Source: CAYRNC01 sp964425645
GTDB lineage: Bacteria > Bacillota > Clostridia > Peptostreptococcales > Anaerovoracaceae
Direction of reading: 5' to 3'
DNA: 9,599 bases
Assembly: GCA_964425645.1 (NCBI GenBank)
Contig: CAYRNC010000068.1
Location: 1-9,599, forward strand
Shown here: positions 1 to 6,228 of the stretch, one piece after another
How the letters are laid out: each line of letters starts with the position of its first letter
Position numbering within the stretch: position 1 is the first letter of the stretch
Made by a program: the position numbers and the translations under genes
Notes under the pieces: generated by a model
What the model was told of the DNA's origin: nothing
The model's database searches: none
The model's input: only the letters and a program-made list of their open reading frames with translations

Positions 1-28
1 AACCTCCATTTTCTTTCCTGTGGAGGTT
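1..28. repeat. 8-bp perfect inverted repeat at the window edge
   Basis: AACCTCCA (1-8) and TGGAGGTT (21-28) are perfect inverted complements separated by 12 bases. Neither side inside the window has a T-run, so a terminator is not supported. Read on the minus strand, the same bases hold AGGA (16-19), a six-base spacer and an ATG at 9-7 followed by GAG GTT. This could be the start of another minus-strand gene that runs out of the window, downstream of the TPR gene. Only three codons are visible, so this stays a guess. Confidence 0.35.
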
Positions 29-92
29 ATTCCCATTTACACGGATGAATATTCAAGCTCTTCTTTTAATTATAATAAGAAAAGGCCAATCT

Positions 93-1019
93 TTACGTCT
101 GCTGCACCATCCAATCCATCAGTCCGTCGGTGGAGCTGTATAAAAAGCTCCCCTCATCAAAGGCCATTACAATTTCTTCAATGCTGTCCAATTGATACAT
201 ACCTTTATTTACTATGTCCTCAAATTTCTCATCGAAATCACTATTCATGAACATATCGAGGAATTGATTTAACGTATCGTTACCGGATGCTATCCTGTCC
301 AAATATTTCTTTGCTTTTTTATAATCATCCAGCTTGTAATATAAAGCCATTAAAGGAAGGTTCATCATAACGCAGTCCTCTTCATATTTTTTAAGCAACT
401 TCAAAGCCTTATTTTTATTTTCAAAAAATGCATAAAGGGCCATCAGAGAATATCTCATCCCCATGTTATCGTTTTCTGAGAGGACAATTAATTCTTCGCA
501 TTCGCTCATTGCTTTCTTGTACTTTCCCAGTTCAATCAGCAGCTTGACATAGGCCCCCCGCAATCTCACATAGGGCCGGGTTTCAGTTATCCCCCAGAGA
601 TTACCTATGTCATCCGTAAGAAATCCCCTTTCCCTTAAGGTTTTTTCAGCTTTCTTTATCAGTGCCTCGAACCTTACCTTGAGGTCCTCCCGATCCAAGG
701 CAGATAAATCAGCAATTAAAACATCAGCATCTAAAAAGTCCTTGTCGAGTTTTAATGCTTTTTTTGCATACTCTAGGGCCTCCTCCTTGGTATCTGCTTC
801 CAGTGCCATATCTAAGTAATCCCATGATTCCAACGATTCATGCGTCTTCGAATCTTCTGCATCCCTTTGATTCTTTTTCAGCATCTTTTCATCGTACCCT
901 TTCAATAAATCAGCGATTGCCGCTTTTGCCTCTTCTTCGTTGCTAAAGTTCTTATCCTTTAAAAATTCCTTTAATAATAGTTCGATTTCTCTTACGGCTC
1001 TTTCCGCTTCTTCAATCAT
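93..1019 (-). CDS. TPR (ST7-like) repeat protein
   Basis: This encodes a 308-residue, soluble, almost wholly helical protein rich in Lys, Glu, Asp and Leu, with no signal peptide or membrane segment. A TPR-like unit covers about residues 68-101 (alternating Ala and Leu, ending in a KKALKLD-type helix). A second helical repeat region covers about 150-245. Its anchors TRPY (147-150) and NDNMGMRY (183-190) match the TRPYMRAR and NDNQGIRY motifs I know from bacterial TPR proteins of the ST7 type. Such repeats bind other proteins; the partner is unknown. The ATG at 1019 has AAGAGGT (1032-1026) at good spacing. I see no convincing promoter in the 234 bases before it. It shares a strand with the ylqG/ylqH-like pair but lies well downstream, so it may be separately transcribed. 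The gene is confident; its function is not. Confidence 0.85.
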   Translation of the reverse strand: MIEEAERAVREIELLLKEFLKDKNFSNEEEAKAAIADLLKGYDEKMLKKNQRDAEDSKTHESLESWDYLDMALEADTKEEALEYAKKALKLDKDFLDADVLIADLSALDREDLKVRFEALIKKAEKTLRERGFLTDDIGNLWGITETRPYVRLRGAYVKLLIELGKYKKAMSECEELIVLSENDNMGMRYSLMALYAFFENKNKALKLLKKYEEDCVMMNLPLMALYYKLDDYKKAKKYLDRIASGNDTLNQFLDMFMNSDFDEKFEDIVNKGMYQLDSIEEIVMAFDEGSFLYSSTDGLMDWMVQQT

Positions 1020-1253
1020 TTATTTACCTCTTGACATTTTTCTTTTATAACTGCGCTGCAAATAAGACCACTTTATAAATAGGTCAGAACCGATTGCGAT
1101 ATATAATTAAAACCAATTGTATCACATGTGTCAACGGGTTGCCGATTAAATTTTCACAAAATATCAAACAGAATGTGATTACCTACATGGTGAAAGAACG
1201 GTTGCCCCCTTGTTGCAGATGTATGTATTTATCAGAAAGACCGATCCTGCAAA
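1020..1253. other. Intergenic gap with no clear gene
   Basis: This gap of 234 bases separates the end of the ylqH-like gene from the start of the TPR gene, both on the minus strand. It holds the TPR ribosome binding site, AT-rich stretches, and a perfect 8-base palindrome CACATGTG (1123-1130). The palindrome could be an operator but is too short to claim. A GCCGATTA at 1141-1148 resembles a SigD -10 box on the plus strand. It has TCAC instead of TAAA at the right distance and no plus-strand gene follows. I see no stem with a T-run that would end the ylqG/ylqH transcript. Confidence 0.5.
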
Positions 1254-1547
1254 CTATTCGCCCAGCCTTTCATCCGCAAGCTCCAAAAGGGATATGTAGA
1301 TATCGACCGCTATCTGATACAAATTTGGCGGTATCTCTTTTCCTATCTCCAATTTCGACAGCAATGTTGCAGCACTGTCATCGTGGTAGATTGCTATACC
1401 GTTTTCCATGGCTATTTGTAATATTCTTCTTGCAATATCCCCTGTACCCGCAGCTACAACGCAGGGTGCACTGTTAACATTTTTATCGTATTTCAAGGCG
1501 GCCGCTTTCAAAATATCGGTGTTTTTATCCGCTTTAGATTCTGACAT
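1254..1547 (-). CDS. ylqH: FlhB C-terminal-domain-like protein (YlqH/FlhX type)
   Basis: This 97-residue protein corresponds to the soluble cytoplasmic domain of the flagellar export switch protein FlhB (EscU/YscU/HrcU family), without its four membrane helices. Family signatures are AALKYD (16-21), CVVAAGTGDIARRILQIA and SKLEIGKEIPPNLYQIA. In true FlhB the NPTH loop cleaves itself. Here the corresponding segment reads N25-S-A-P28, so the self-cleaving Asn-Pro pair is missing, as is usual for stand-alone YlqH/FlhX proteins. In other bacteria such proteins can substitute for the FlhB C-terminal part, and I infer a similar role in export gating. The ATG at 1547 lies inside the upstream gene (14-base overlap). 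A weak AAAGG is about nine bases upstream, so translation is probably coupled. Length is typical for the family. Confidence 0.88.
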   Translation of the reverse strand: MSESKADKNTDILKAAALKYDKNVNSAPCVVAAGTGDIARRILQIAMENGIAIYHDDSAATLLSKLEIGKEIPPNLYQIAVDIYISLLELADERLGE

Positions 1548-2964
1548 CTATTCCCGCCTTTCTGTCTGCAAGATCAGGAAATCTGTTCATGATGCTCAGA
1601 CTTGCTTTATACTCCCCTACCTGATAGGTAGTCATGCGGTAGCCGGAAGCCTCTGCTAAATCTTTAAATTGGGGACCTGTCTCTTTTACTGCTCTGATCA
1701 GCTCTTTGGGACATTTTATATCGAGCTCGATGCTGTTATCTTTGGCCAAAATATCAACCTCAAATGTGCCGTAAACATCCGATTGAATAGTGAAAAAGAT
1801 ATTGGCTGCCCGCTTTGCCTCCTCTTTCCTTCCCTTGCATTCCTTGTCTATAAAAAACTCCCCGTACGTGTCTTCTCCCATAAAGCGAAGGGGAATCATA
1901 AAATGCAGCAAAGGAAGCATGGGACTTTCGCTTTGTACAAGGCTCATCAACAAACCCCTTGCAATGCTGCTTATCTTAGCGGGGCTGTCCTTGTCCAAGG
2001 CTCTGTTAAGCAGTTCGGCCATATTTTTTTCTTCCTTTATAAACAGGCTGTCATTTTCTTTTGTCAGAATTTCTGCATCCCCTTTTGCCGTCCTTGCATC
2101 TCGGAAAAGACTTTCCTTCATATCGGCTATATCATCGCCTGTAAGATGAGGATAAAGGGGTCTCAGTTCCTCTGCAAAATGAAGAAAGGCATTTTCAAGC
2201 AGCCTCGGATCTCCTTTGTCGTACCTGACAATATAGTGTATTATGGAAAGCATCACGTCATAAACTTTATCCTTGGGCGAATAATTAGAGGCGATGCTTC
2301 TCAAGACAGGTATAAATTCATTTTTCAGGAATTTAAGAACTTCGTTGTAATCTTCTTCTTTGGAAATATTAGTTTCCAGGATCTCCGTTTGTACCTTTAG
2401 GCTTTGGCTGTCCTGCTTCGTCAGTAAATCGGCCAGACTGCGGCTTCTTGAAAGCACCGACTGAAAGGAGTGCTCCCTGCTCACGTGACAATCGAAATAT
2501 TTAAGGATTGCCAAAATGGTTTCCTGCAGTTTAGGGCCGCTGCCGTTTTTCATAAGCACTCGCAATGCATCAAAAAAATCACCCCTGAAAACAGTTGAGG
2601 ATTCTTCCCGTTCTAAAATTTCCGCCAAAAGTTCCTTTGGCAGGAAAAAAAATCTGTCCATGAAATCCAAGGTCAGGGTACCCGTGGAAACTTCAAAAAG
2701 CTTTGCATACAACACAAGCTTTCTGATGCTGTCAACCTGCGCTTTAGTTTCATTGTGCAGCGGAAGCATAATCTCCTTATTAAGATTTTTTAGAAGCTCC
2801 TGCCTGTGCCCCTCGTCCTCTGCTTTGGCAATCTTACCGGAATCCCTGAAACTGTCCTCAGGCTTGGCCAAATCGAATATTGCATCGGCAGGCCGCTGCT
2901 TGGGCATATCATGTATTCTGTTTTTTACCTCCACCGGGGAGCTGATCTTTAAAACTTCTGCCAT
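1534..2964 (-). CDS. ylqG: YlqG-like protein with FliK C-terminal-like domain
   Basis: This gene encodes 476 residues from the ATG at 2964. That start has AAGGA seven bases upstream and a plausible -10 box just beyond. An in-frame ATG at 3015 would lie upstream of that -10 box and has no good Shine-Dalgarno sequence. The N-terminal three quarters is helical and charged with no signal peptide or membrane span, and I do not recognise it. The last roughly 110 residues resemble the FliK C-terminal domain: FFTIQ (about 389-393), a beta pattern VDILAKDNSIELDIKCPKEL, a GYRM turn and a terminal VDVRI-like GIDVRI. FliK measures hook length and contacts the FlhB cytoplasmic domain to switch export specificity. 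Sitting directly upstream of a free-standing FlhB-like domain fits that partnership. Genes of this type precede ylqH in many Firmicutes. The domain call is from pattern recall, not a search. Confidence 0.75.
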   Translation of the reverse strand: MAEVLKISSPVEVKNRIHDMPKQRPADAIFDLAKPEDSFRDSGKIAKAEDEGHRQELLKNLNKEIMLPLHNETKAQVDSIRKLVLYAKLFEVSTGTLTLDFMDRFFFLPKELLAEILEREESSTVFRGDFFDALRVLMKNGSGPKLQETILAILKYFDCHVSREHSFQSVLSRSRSLADLLTKQDSQSLKVQTEILETNISKEEDYNEVLKFLKNEFIPVLRSIASNYSPKDKVYDVMLSIIHYIVRYDKGDPRLLENAFLHFAEELRPLYPHLTGDDIADMKESLFRDARTAKGDAEILTKENDSLFIKEEKNMAELLNRALDKDSPAKISSIARGLLMSLVQSESPMLPLLHFMIPLRFMGEDTYGEFFIDKECKGRKEEAKRAANIFFTIQSDVYGTFEVDILAKDNSIELDIKCPKELIRAVKETGPQFKDLAEASGYRMTTYQVGEYKASLSIMNRFPDLADRKAGIDVRI

Positions 2965-2995
2965 AAGGCCTTCCTTCTTGTACCAGATTGAAGAC

Positions 2996-3023
2996 AGTAT
3001 AACATAGGTTGCCATTTTGGAAA
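2996..3023 (-). promoter_or_regulatory. Probable SigA promoter of the ylqG-ylqH unit
   Basis: On the minus strand, TTTCCA (3023-3018) is followed after 16 bases by TATACT (3001-2996). The -10 matches TATAAT at five of six positions and the -35 matches TTGACA at four of six. The predicted transcription start near 2989 leaves a short leader containing AAGGAAGG before the ATG at 2964. This independently argues against the longer start at 3015. Confidence 0.5.
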
Positions 3024-3271
3024 AGGCGATCGAGAGCTTGAGTTCCCGCCAAAAACAACGGCATATTCAACAGGTCATCATCAAGACGCAGGTTATTTCA
3101 ATGAAAATCGAGCACGAAGTCTTGTTTATCCCCGTATTTTTCCTTACATTTATTTTAGCTCCTGTTTCCCGCATTTCTTTACGATTTTACCTCTGTCGTT
3201 TTCCTTCCGAATCAGAAAACCGACCTCATACCTTGAGTTATCCCTCACCGGATACAAAAGGCAGGATAATC

Positions 3272-3298
3272 TAATGTTTCTTTAACTTTTGCCGATAA
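3272..3298 (+). promoter_or_regulatory. SigD-type flagellar promoter of cheA
   Basis: TAAT (3272-3275), then exactly 15 bases, then GCCGATAA (3291-3298). The Bacillus/Clostridium SigD consensus is TAAA, 15 bases, GCCGATAT. This site matches three of four -35 bases and seven of eight -10 bases, with exact spacing. It lies about 40 bases before the cheA ATG. It would put cheA and cheR under the flagellar sigma factor. Confidence 0.78.
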
Positions 3299-3338
3299 AA
3301 ATATTACACGCTTATCACTGTAAACGAAAGGCAATGCT

Positions 3339-5330
3339 ATGGGTGAACACGATTCTGTATTGGAAATGTTTCTTTTTGAATCCTCGATGATGCTGGATCA
3401 ACTGGATGAGATATTGCTGCAATCTGAAAAGAATGAAAAGCTTTGCTCAAAAGATATAGACGAGATATTTCGTATAATGCATACGGTTAAGGGTTCTTCA
3501 TCAATGATGGAGTTCGATCTCCTGACCCGGGTATCCCATAAGCTTGAGGATCTTTTATATTTCATCCGCGAAAATGACATAGAAGAAAGCTGCTTTCAGA
3601 TCCTTATGGATCTGATGTTGGAGGCGTCCGATTTTCTTAAAACGGAGCTAAAAAAGATTGAAAAGGGCAAGAAATTAGCGGAGGGAAATAAAGGTCTCAT
3701 AGAAAAGATATCCTCATTGCTTGAAAGAGCTAAAAAAGATTGTCCGCCTGTCGAAGTAACATCCTTTTCATCAAATCCGGGTATTCCTTTACAAAAACCC
3801 GCAAAAGATGCGACGAACTATAACATCTGTGTCCATTTCGCATCCGACAGTCAAATGGAAAATGTCAGGGCCTTTCTCCTGATGAATTCCCTTGGTTCTT
3901 TGGGAGAGATTCTTTGCATTGTGCCAAAAGAACTTACAAAAGATCAAAGCGCTTCGACATTTATTGCAAAAAACGGCTTTTATTTCAGCCTTTCTTCATC
4001 TTCTGAACGAGGCGAGATAGAAAAGGCTATAAGAAAATTTTCATCTGTGGAGAAAATGAAATTCATCGATGAACTCCCTAAAGAAAAGCCGTCCAAAAAG
4101 AAAGTCTCCGTAAATAATGAAACCGATACGACAATTACGGATTCCTTAGAAAAAACAAAAGGCAATCTGATAGCGGTAGATCTGAATAAGCTTGATGCGC
4201 TGATGGATTTGGTCGGGGAAATCGTAATCACTGAATCGATGGTATCAAACAGCCCCGATTTAGAGGGACTGGAGCTCGAAAACTTTTCCAAAGCCTCAAG
4301 GCAGCTTGGAAAACTCACTGATGAGCTGCAGGATATAACGATGTCCATAAGGATGATACCTGTATCCTCCACATTTCAAAAGATGCATCGCATCGTGAGA
4401 GATATGAACAAAAAACTGTCAAGAAATGTTTCGCTCGTGTTGATGGGAGAATCCACCGAAGTCGATAAAACCATTATAGACAGCATTACAGAACCCCTTA
4501 TGCACCTTATAAGAAATGGCATGGACCATGGCATTGAGGATAAAGAAACGAGAATAAAGATGGACAAGGAGCCTGAAGGGCGCATCATACTGTCCGCTCA
4601 AAGCGATGCAGGGGATATCGTCATAACAGTAAGCGATGACGGAAGAGGTCTGGATACATCAAAGATCATAAAAAAAGCAGTGCAAAAAAACATCTTAACC
4701 AAACCTGCGAATGAATACGTCGAAAAGGAAATATTCAACCTGATTACTCTGCCCGGCTTTTCCACCAAAAACAGTGCGACTGAATTTTCCGGTCGGGGAG
4801 TCGGGATGGATGTTGTCAAAAACAGCATAGAAAGAATCGGCGGAAACATGATCATTGAAAGCAAAAAATACGAAGGAACAACAATAATTTTACGAATACC
4901 CTTGACTTTATCCATCATCCCCTGCATGGAAATAAGCGTTGGAAAAGAGATTTATTCCATACCTATCTCCAATATCAAAGAATCCTTTAAGGCATCTGCG
5001 GACCGGATCATAGTTGATCCCGATCAGAATGAAATGATTATGATAAGGGGAATCTGCTATCCCGTTATAAAGCTGGAGCATATTTATAACATTGAAGATG
5101 GATGTAAAGACTTTGAGGATGGAGTTTTTCTTCTTGTGAGCACCCAGGAGAATACAGCCTGCCTTTTTGTCGATGAGATTTTAGGCAAGTATCGGGTTGT
5201 GGTCAAGCCGCTGCCCCATTTTTTAAATGGTTTCAATCTCGCTTCCCTGGGAATCTCCGGCTGCACCATTTTAGGTAACGGTAACGTGAGCCTGATACTG
5301 GACGTCCAGGGTATTTTAACTTGCTATTGA
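3339..5330 (+). CDS. cheA: Chemotaxis histidine kinase CheA
   Basis: This 663-residue cytoplasmic kinase autophosphorylates when receptors signal and passes phosphate to CheY and CheB. All five domains are visible. P1 (HPt) is about 5-110, with phospho-acceptor His48 in HTVKGSSS. A P2-like response-regulator docking segment is about 160-245, followed by a Lys- and Thr-rich linker. P3 (dimerisation) starts at IAVDLNKLDALMDLVGE (278-294). P4 (ATP binding) has the N box with HLIRNGMDHG (389-398), G1 DDGRG (433-437) and G2 GRGVGMD (485-491). The CheW-like P5 begins about 525 at IPCMEISVGKEIYSIP. No key catalytic residue is missing and the length is normal. The ATG at 3339 has GAAAGG seven bases upstream; an ATG at 3334 is out of frame. 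It is the first gene of the motility block and cheR follows after 31 bases. Confidence 0.97.
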   Translation: MGEHDSVLEMFLFESSMMLDQLDEILLQSEKNEKLCSKDIDEIFRIMHTVKGSSSMMEFDLLTRVSHKLEDLLYFIRENDIEESCFQILMDLMLEASDFLKTELKKIEKGKKLAEGNKGLIEKISSLLERAKKDCPPVEVTSFSSNPGIPLQKPAKDATNYNICVHFASDSQMENVRAFLLMNSLGSLGEILCIVPKELTKDQSASTFIAKNGFYFSLSSSSERGEIEKAIRKFSSVEKMKFIDELPKEKPSKKKVSVNNETDTTITDSLEKTKGNLIAVDLNKLDALMDLVGEIVITESMVSNSPDLEGLELENFSKASRQLGKLTDELQDITMSIRMIPVSSTFQKMHRIVRDMNKKLSRNVSLVLMGESTEVDKTIIDSITEPLMHLIRNGMDHGIEDKETRIKMDKEPEGRIILSAQSDAGDIVITVSDDGRGLDTSKIIKKAVQKNILTKPANEYVEKEIFNLITLPGFSTKNSATEFSGRGVGMDVVKNSIERIGGNMIIESKKYEGTTIILRIPLTLSIIPCMEISVGKEIYSIPISNIKESFKASADRIIVDPDQNEMIMIRGICYPVIKLEHIYNIEDGCKDFEDGVFLLVSTQENTACLFVDEILGKYRVVVKPLPHFLNGFNLASLGISGCTILGNGNVSLILDVQGILTCY

Positions 5331-5346
5331 TTGTAATTAACGTATT

Positions 5347-5354
5347 AGGGGGGA
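5347..5354 (+). promoter_or_regulatory. Strong ribosome binding site selecting a TTG start
   Basis: AGGGGGGA lies seven bases before TTG at 5362. The first in-frame ATG is ten codons later (5392) and has no comparable Shine-Dalgarno sequence, so the TTG is the likely cheR start. No promoter-like sequence is evident in the 31-base gap, which suggests cheA and cheR are cotranscribed. Confidence 0.75.
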
Positions 5355-5361
5355 CTTTTTA

Positions 5362-6174
5362 TTGCTTTACCTGACAGATAAAGAATTTGGAATGATAATG
5401 AACTACATAAAGAATAACTACGGAGTCAATCTTGCTAAAAAAAGAACACTTATTGAAGGCAGGCTCAGCAACTATATAGCCGGCCTTGGCTATACAAACT
5501 ATGAAGACTACTTTCATTATGCCCTGTCGGACAAATCAGGCGTAGAGATGTCCACACTCATTAACAAGCTAACTACCAACCATACCTATTTCTTAAGAGA
5601 GAGGGAGCATTTTGATTTTTACAAAGATATGGTCCTGCCATGGGTCGATAAAACTATAGGGACGCGTGATCTGCGAGTATGGAGTGCAGGCTGCTCCTCA
5701 GGACAGGAACCCTATACCCTTTCCATGATCACCCTGGATTACCTGGGCACGAACGCCGGCTGCTGGGACAGCACCATACTGGCCTCCGACATCTCAAGCA
5801 AAGCCCTTGGTGTGGCAATAAACGGAGCCTATGCCGAAGAGGAGCTATCGAATCTTTCGAACAGCTATATCCGAAAATATTTCAGGCCCCTCTCTAACGG
5901 CAAATATTCCATTACCGAAACCCTTAAAAAAAATGTTGTCTTCAGAGAATTCAACCTGCTTTCCCCCTTCAATTTTAAAAAGCCCTTTCATGCGATCATG
6001 TGCAGAAACGTAATGATATATTTTGACATCCCCGAAAAAAACGTGATTATCAATAAATTCTATGATGCCTTACTTCCGGGGGGATTTCTTTTCGTAGGGC
6101 TTAGCGAATCCTTGTCGGGGTCCTCACACGGGTTTAAAGCCGTAAGACCTTCTATATACCGTAAGCCTGGTTGA
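5362..6174 (+). CDS. cheR: Chemotaxis receptor methyltransferase CheR
   Basis: This 270-residue enzyme moves methyl groups from S-adenosylmethionine to glutamates of methyl-accepting chemotaxis receptors, giving adaptation together with the methylesterase CheB. A helical N-terminal domain (about 1-70) is followed by NHTYFLRE (73-80), the conserved segment ahead of the catalytic core. The SAM-binding motif is VWSAGCSSGQEPYTLSM (106-122), with an acidic residue at D143 in ASDIS, CRNVMIYFD at 214-222 and a terminal LPGGFLFVGLSES strand pair. Length and motif order are typical and no truncation is seen. It starts at TTG, supported by the ribosome binding site described separately. It follows cheA closely, so kinase and adaptation enzyme are probably made together. 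The usual partner cheB is not in the window. Confidence 0.96.
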   Translation: MLYLTDKEFGMIMNYIKNNYGVNLAKKRTLIEGRLSNYIAGLGYTNYEDYFHYALSDKSGVEMSTLINKLTTNHTYFLREREHFDFYKDMVLPWVDKTIGTRDLRVWSAGCSSGQEPYTLSMITLDYLGTNAGCWDSTILASDISSKALGVAINGAYAEEELSNLSNSYIRKYFRPLSNGKYSITETLKKNVVFREFNLLSPFNFKKPFHAIMCRNVMIYFDIPEKNVIINKFYDALLPGGFLFVGLSESLSGSSHGFKAVRPSIYRKPG

Positions 6175-6177
6175 GGC

Positions 6178-6204
6178 TAAAGTATTGCATTTTTTTGCCG
6201 ATAT
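6178..6204 (+). promoter_or_regulatory. Perfect-consensus SigD promoter of fliD
   Basis: TAAA (6178-6181), exactly 15 bases, then GCCGATAT (6197-6204): a full match to the SigD consensus. It begins three bases after the cheR stop codon, and AGGAGG (6215-6220) and the fliD ATG (6229) follow. A T-run (6191-6196) sits just before the -10 box. It marks fliD-fliS-fliT as a late flagellar unit that can be transcribed independently of cheA-cheR. Confidence 0.9.
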
Positions 6205-6228
6205 ATATTAGCGTAGGAGGTAATAATC

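Larger units (their letters stand above)
2965..3338. other. Divergent promoter region between ylqG-like gene and cheA
   Basis: About 370 bases separate the two divergent starts. The ends are explained: a SigA-like promoter and ribosome binding site serve the minus-strand gene, and a SigD-type promoter and GAAAGG ribosome binding site (3326-3331) serve cheA. The middle (about 3025-3270) has open frames on both strands, but none has a supported start or a recognisable product. It may hold regulator sites, but I see no clear repeat or operator. Confidence 0.55.

Noticed and set aside
1123..1130. CACATGTG palindrome as an operator
   Set aside because: An 8-base palindrome is expected by chance in 9.6 kb, and no second copy or overlapping promoter supports it.
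1141..1148. GCCGATTA resembling a SigD -10 box
   Set aside because: The bases at the -35 position are TCAC instead of TAAA, and no plus-strand gene follows.
1669..2400. Long plus-strand frame opposite the ylqG-like gene
   Set aside because: It is the antisense of a recognisable coding region. The Cys- and Phe-rich composition is typical of antisense frames.
2965..3015. Longer N-terminus for the ylqG-like protein (ATG at 3015)
   Set aside because: The extra codons span the likely -10 box, lack a Shine-Dalgarno sequence, and read unlike the rest of the protein. ATG 2964 has AAGGA at good spacing.
2909..3064. 51-codon minus-strand frame overlapping the ylqG-like start, with protein-like composition
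   Set aside because: It contains the -10 box of the ylqG-like promoter and overlaps that gene in another frame, and no ribosome binding site precedes its ATG. It is probably a chance frame.
3017..3274. 85-codon plus-strand open frame between the divergent genes
   Set aside because: It has no good ribosome binding site or recognisable domain and lies across the promoter of the minus-strand unit.
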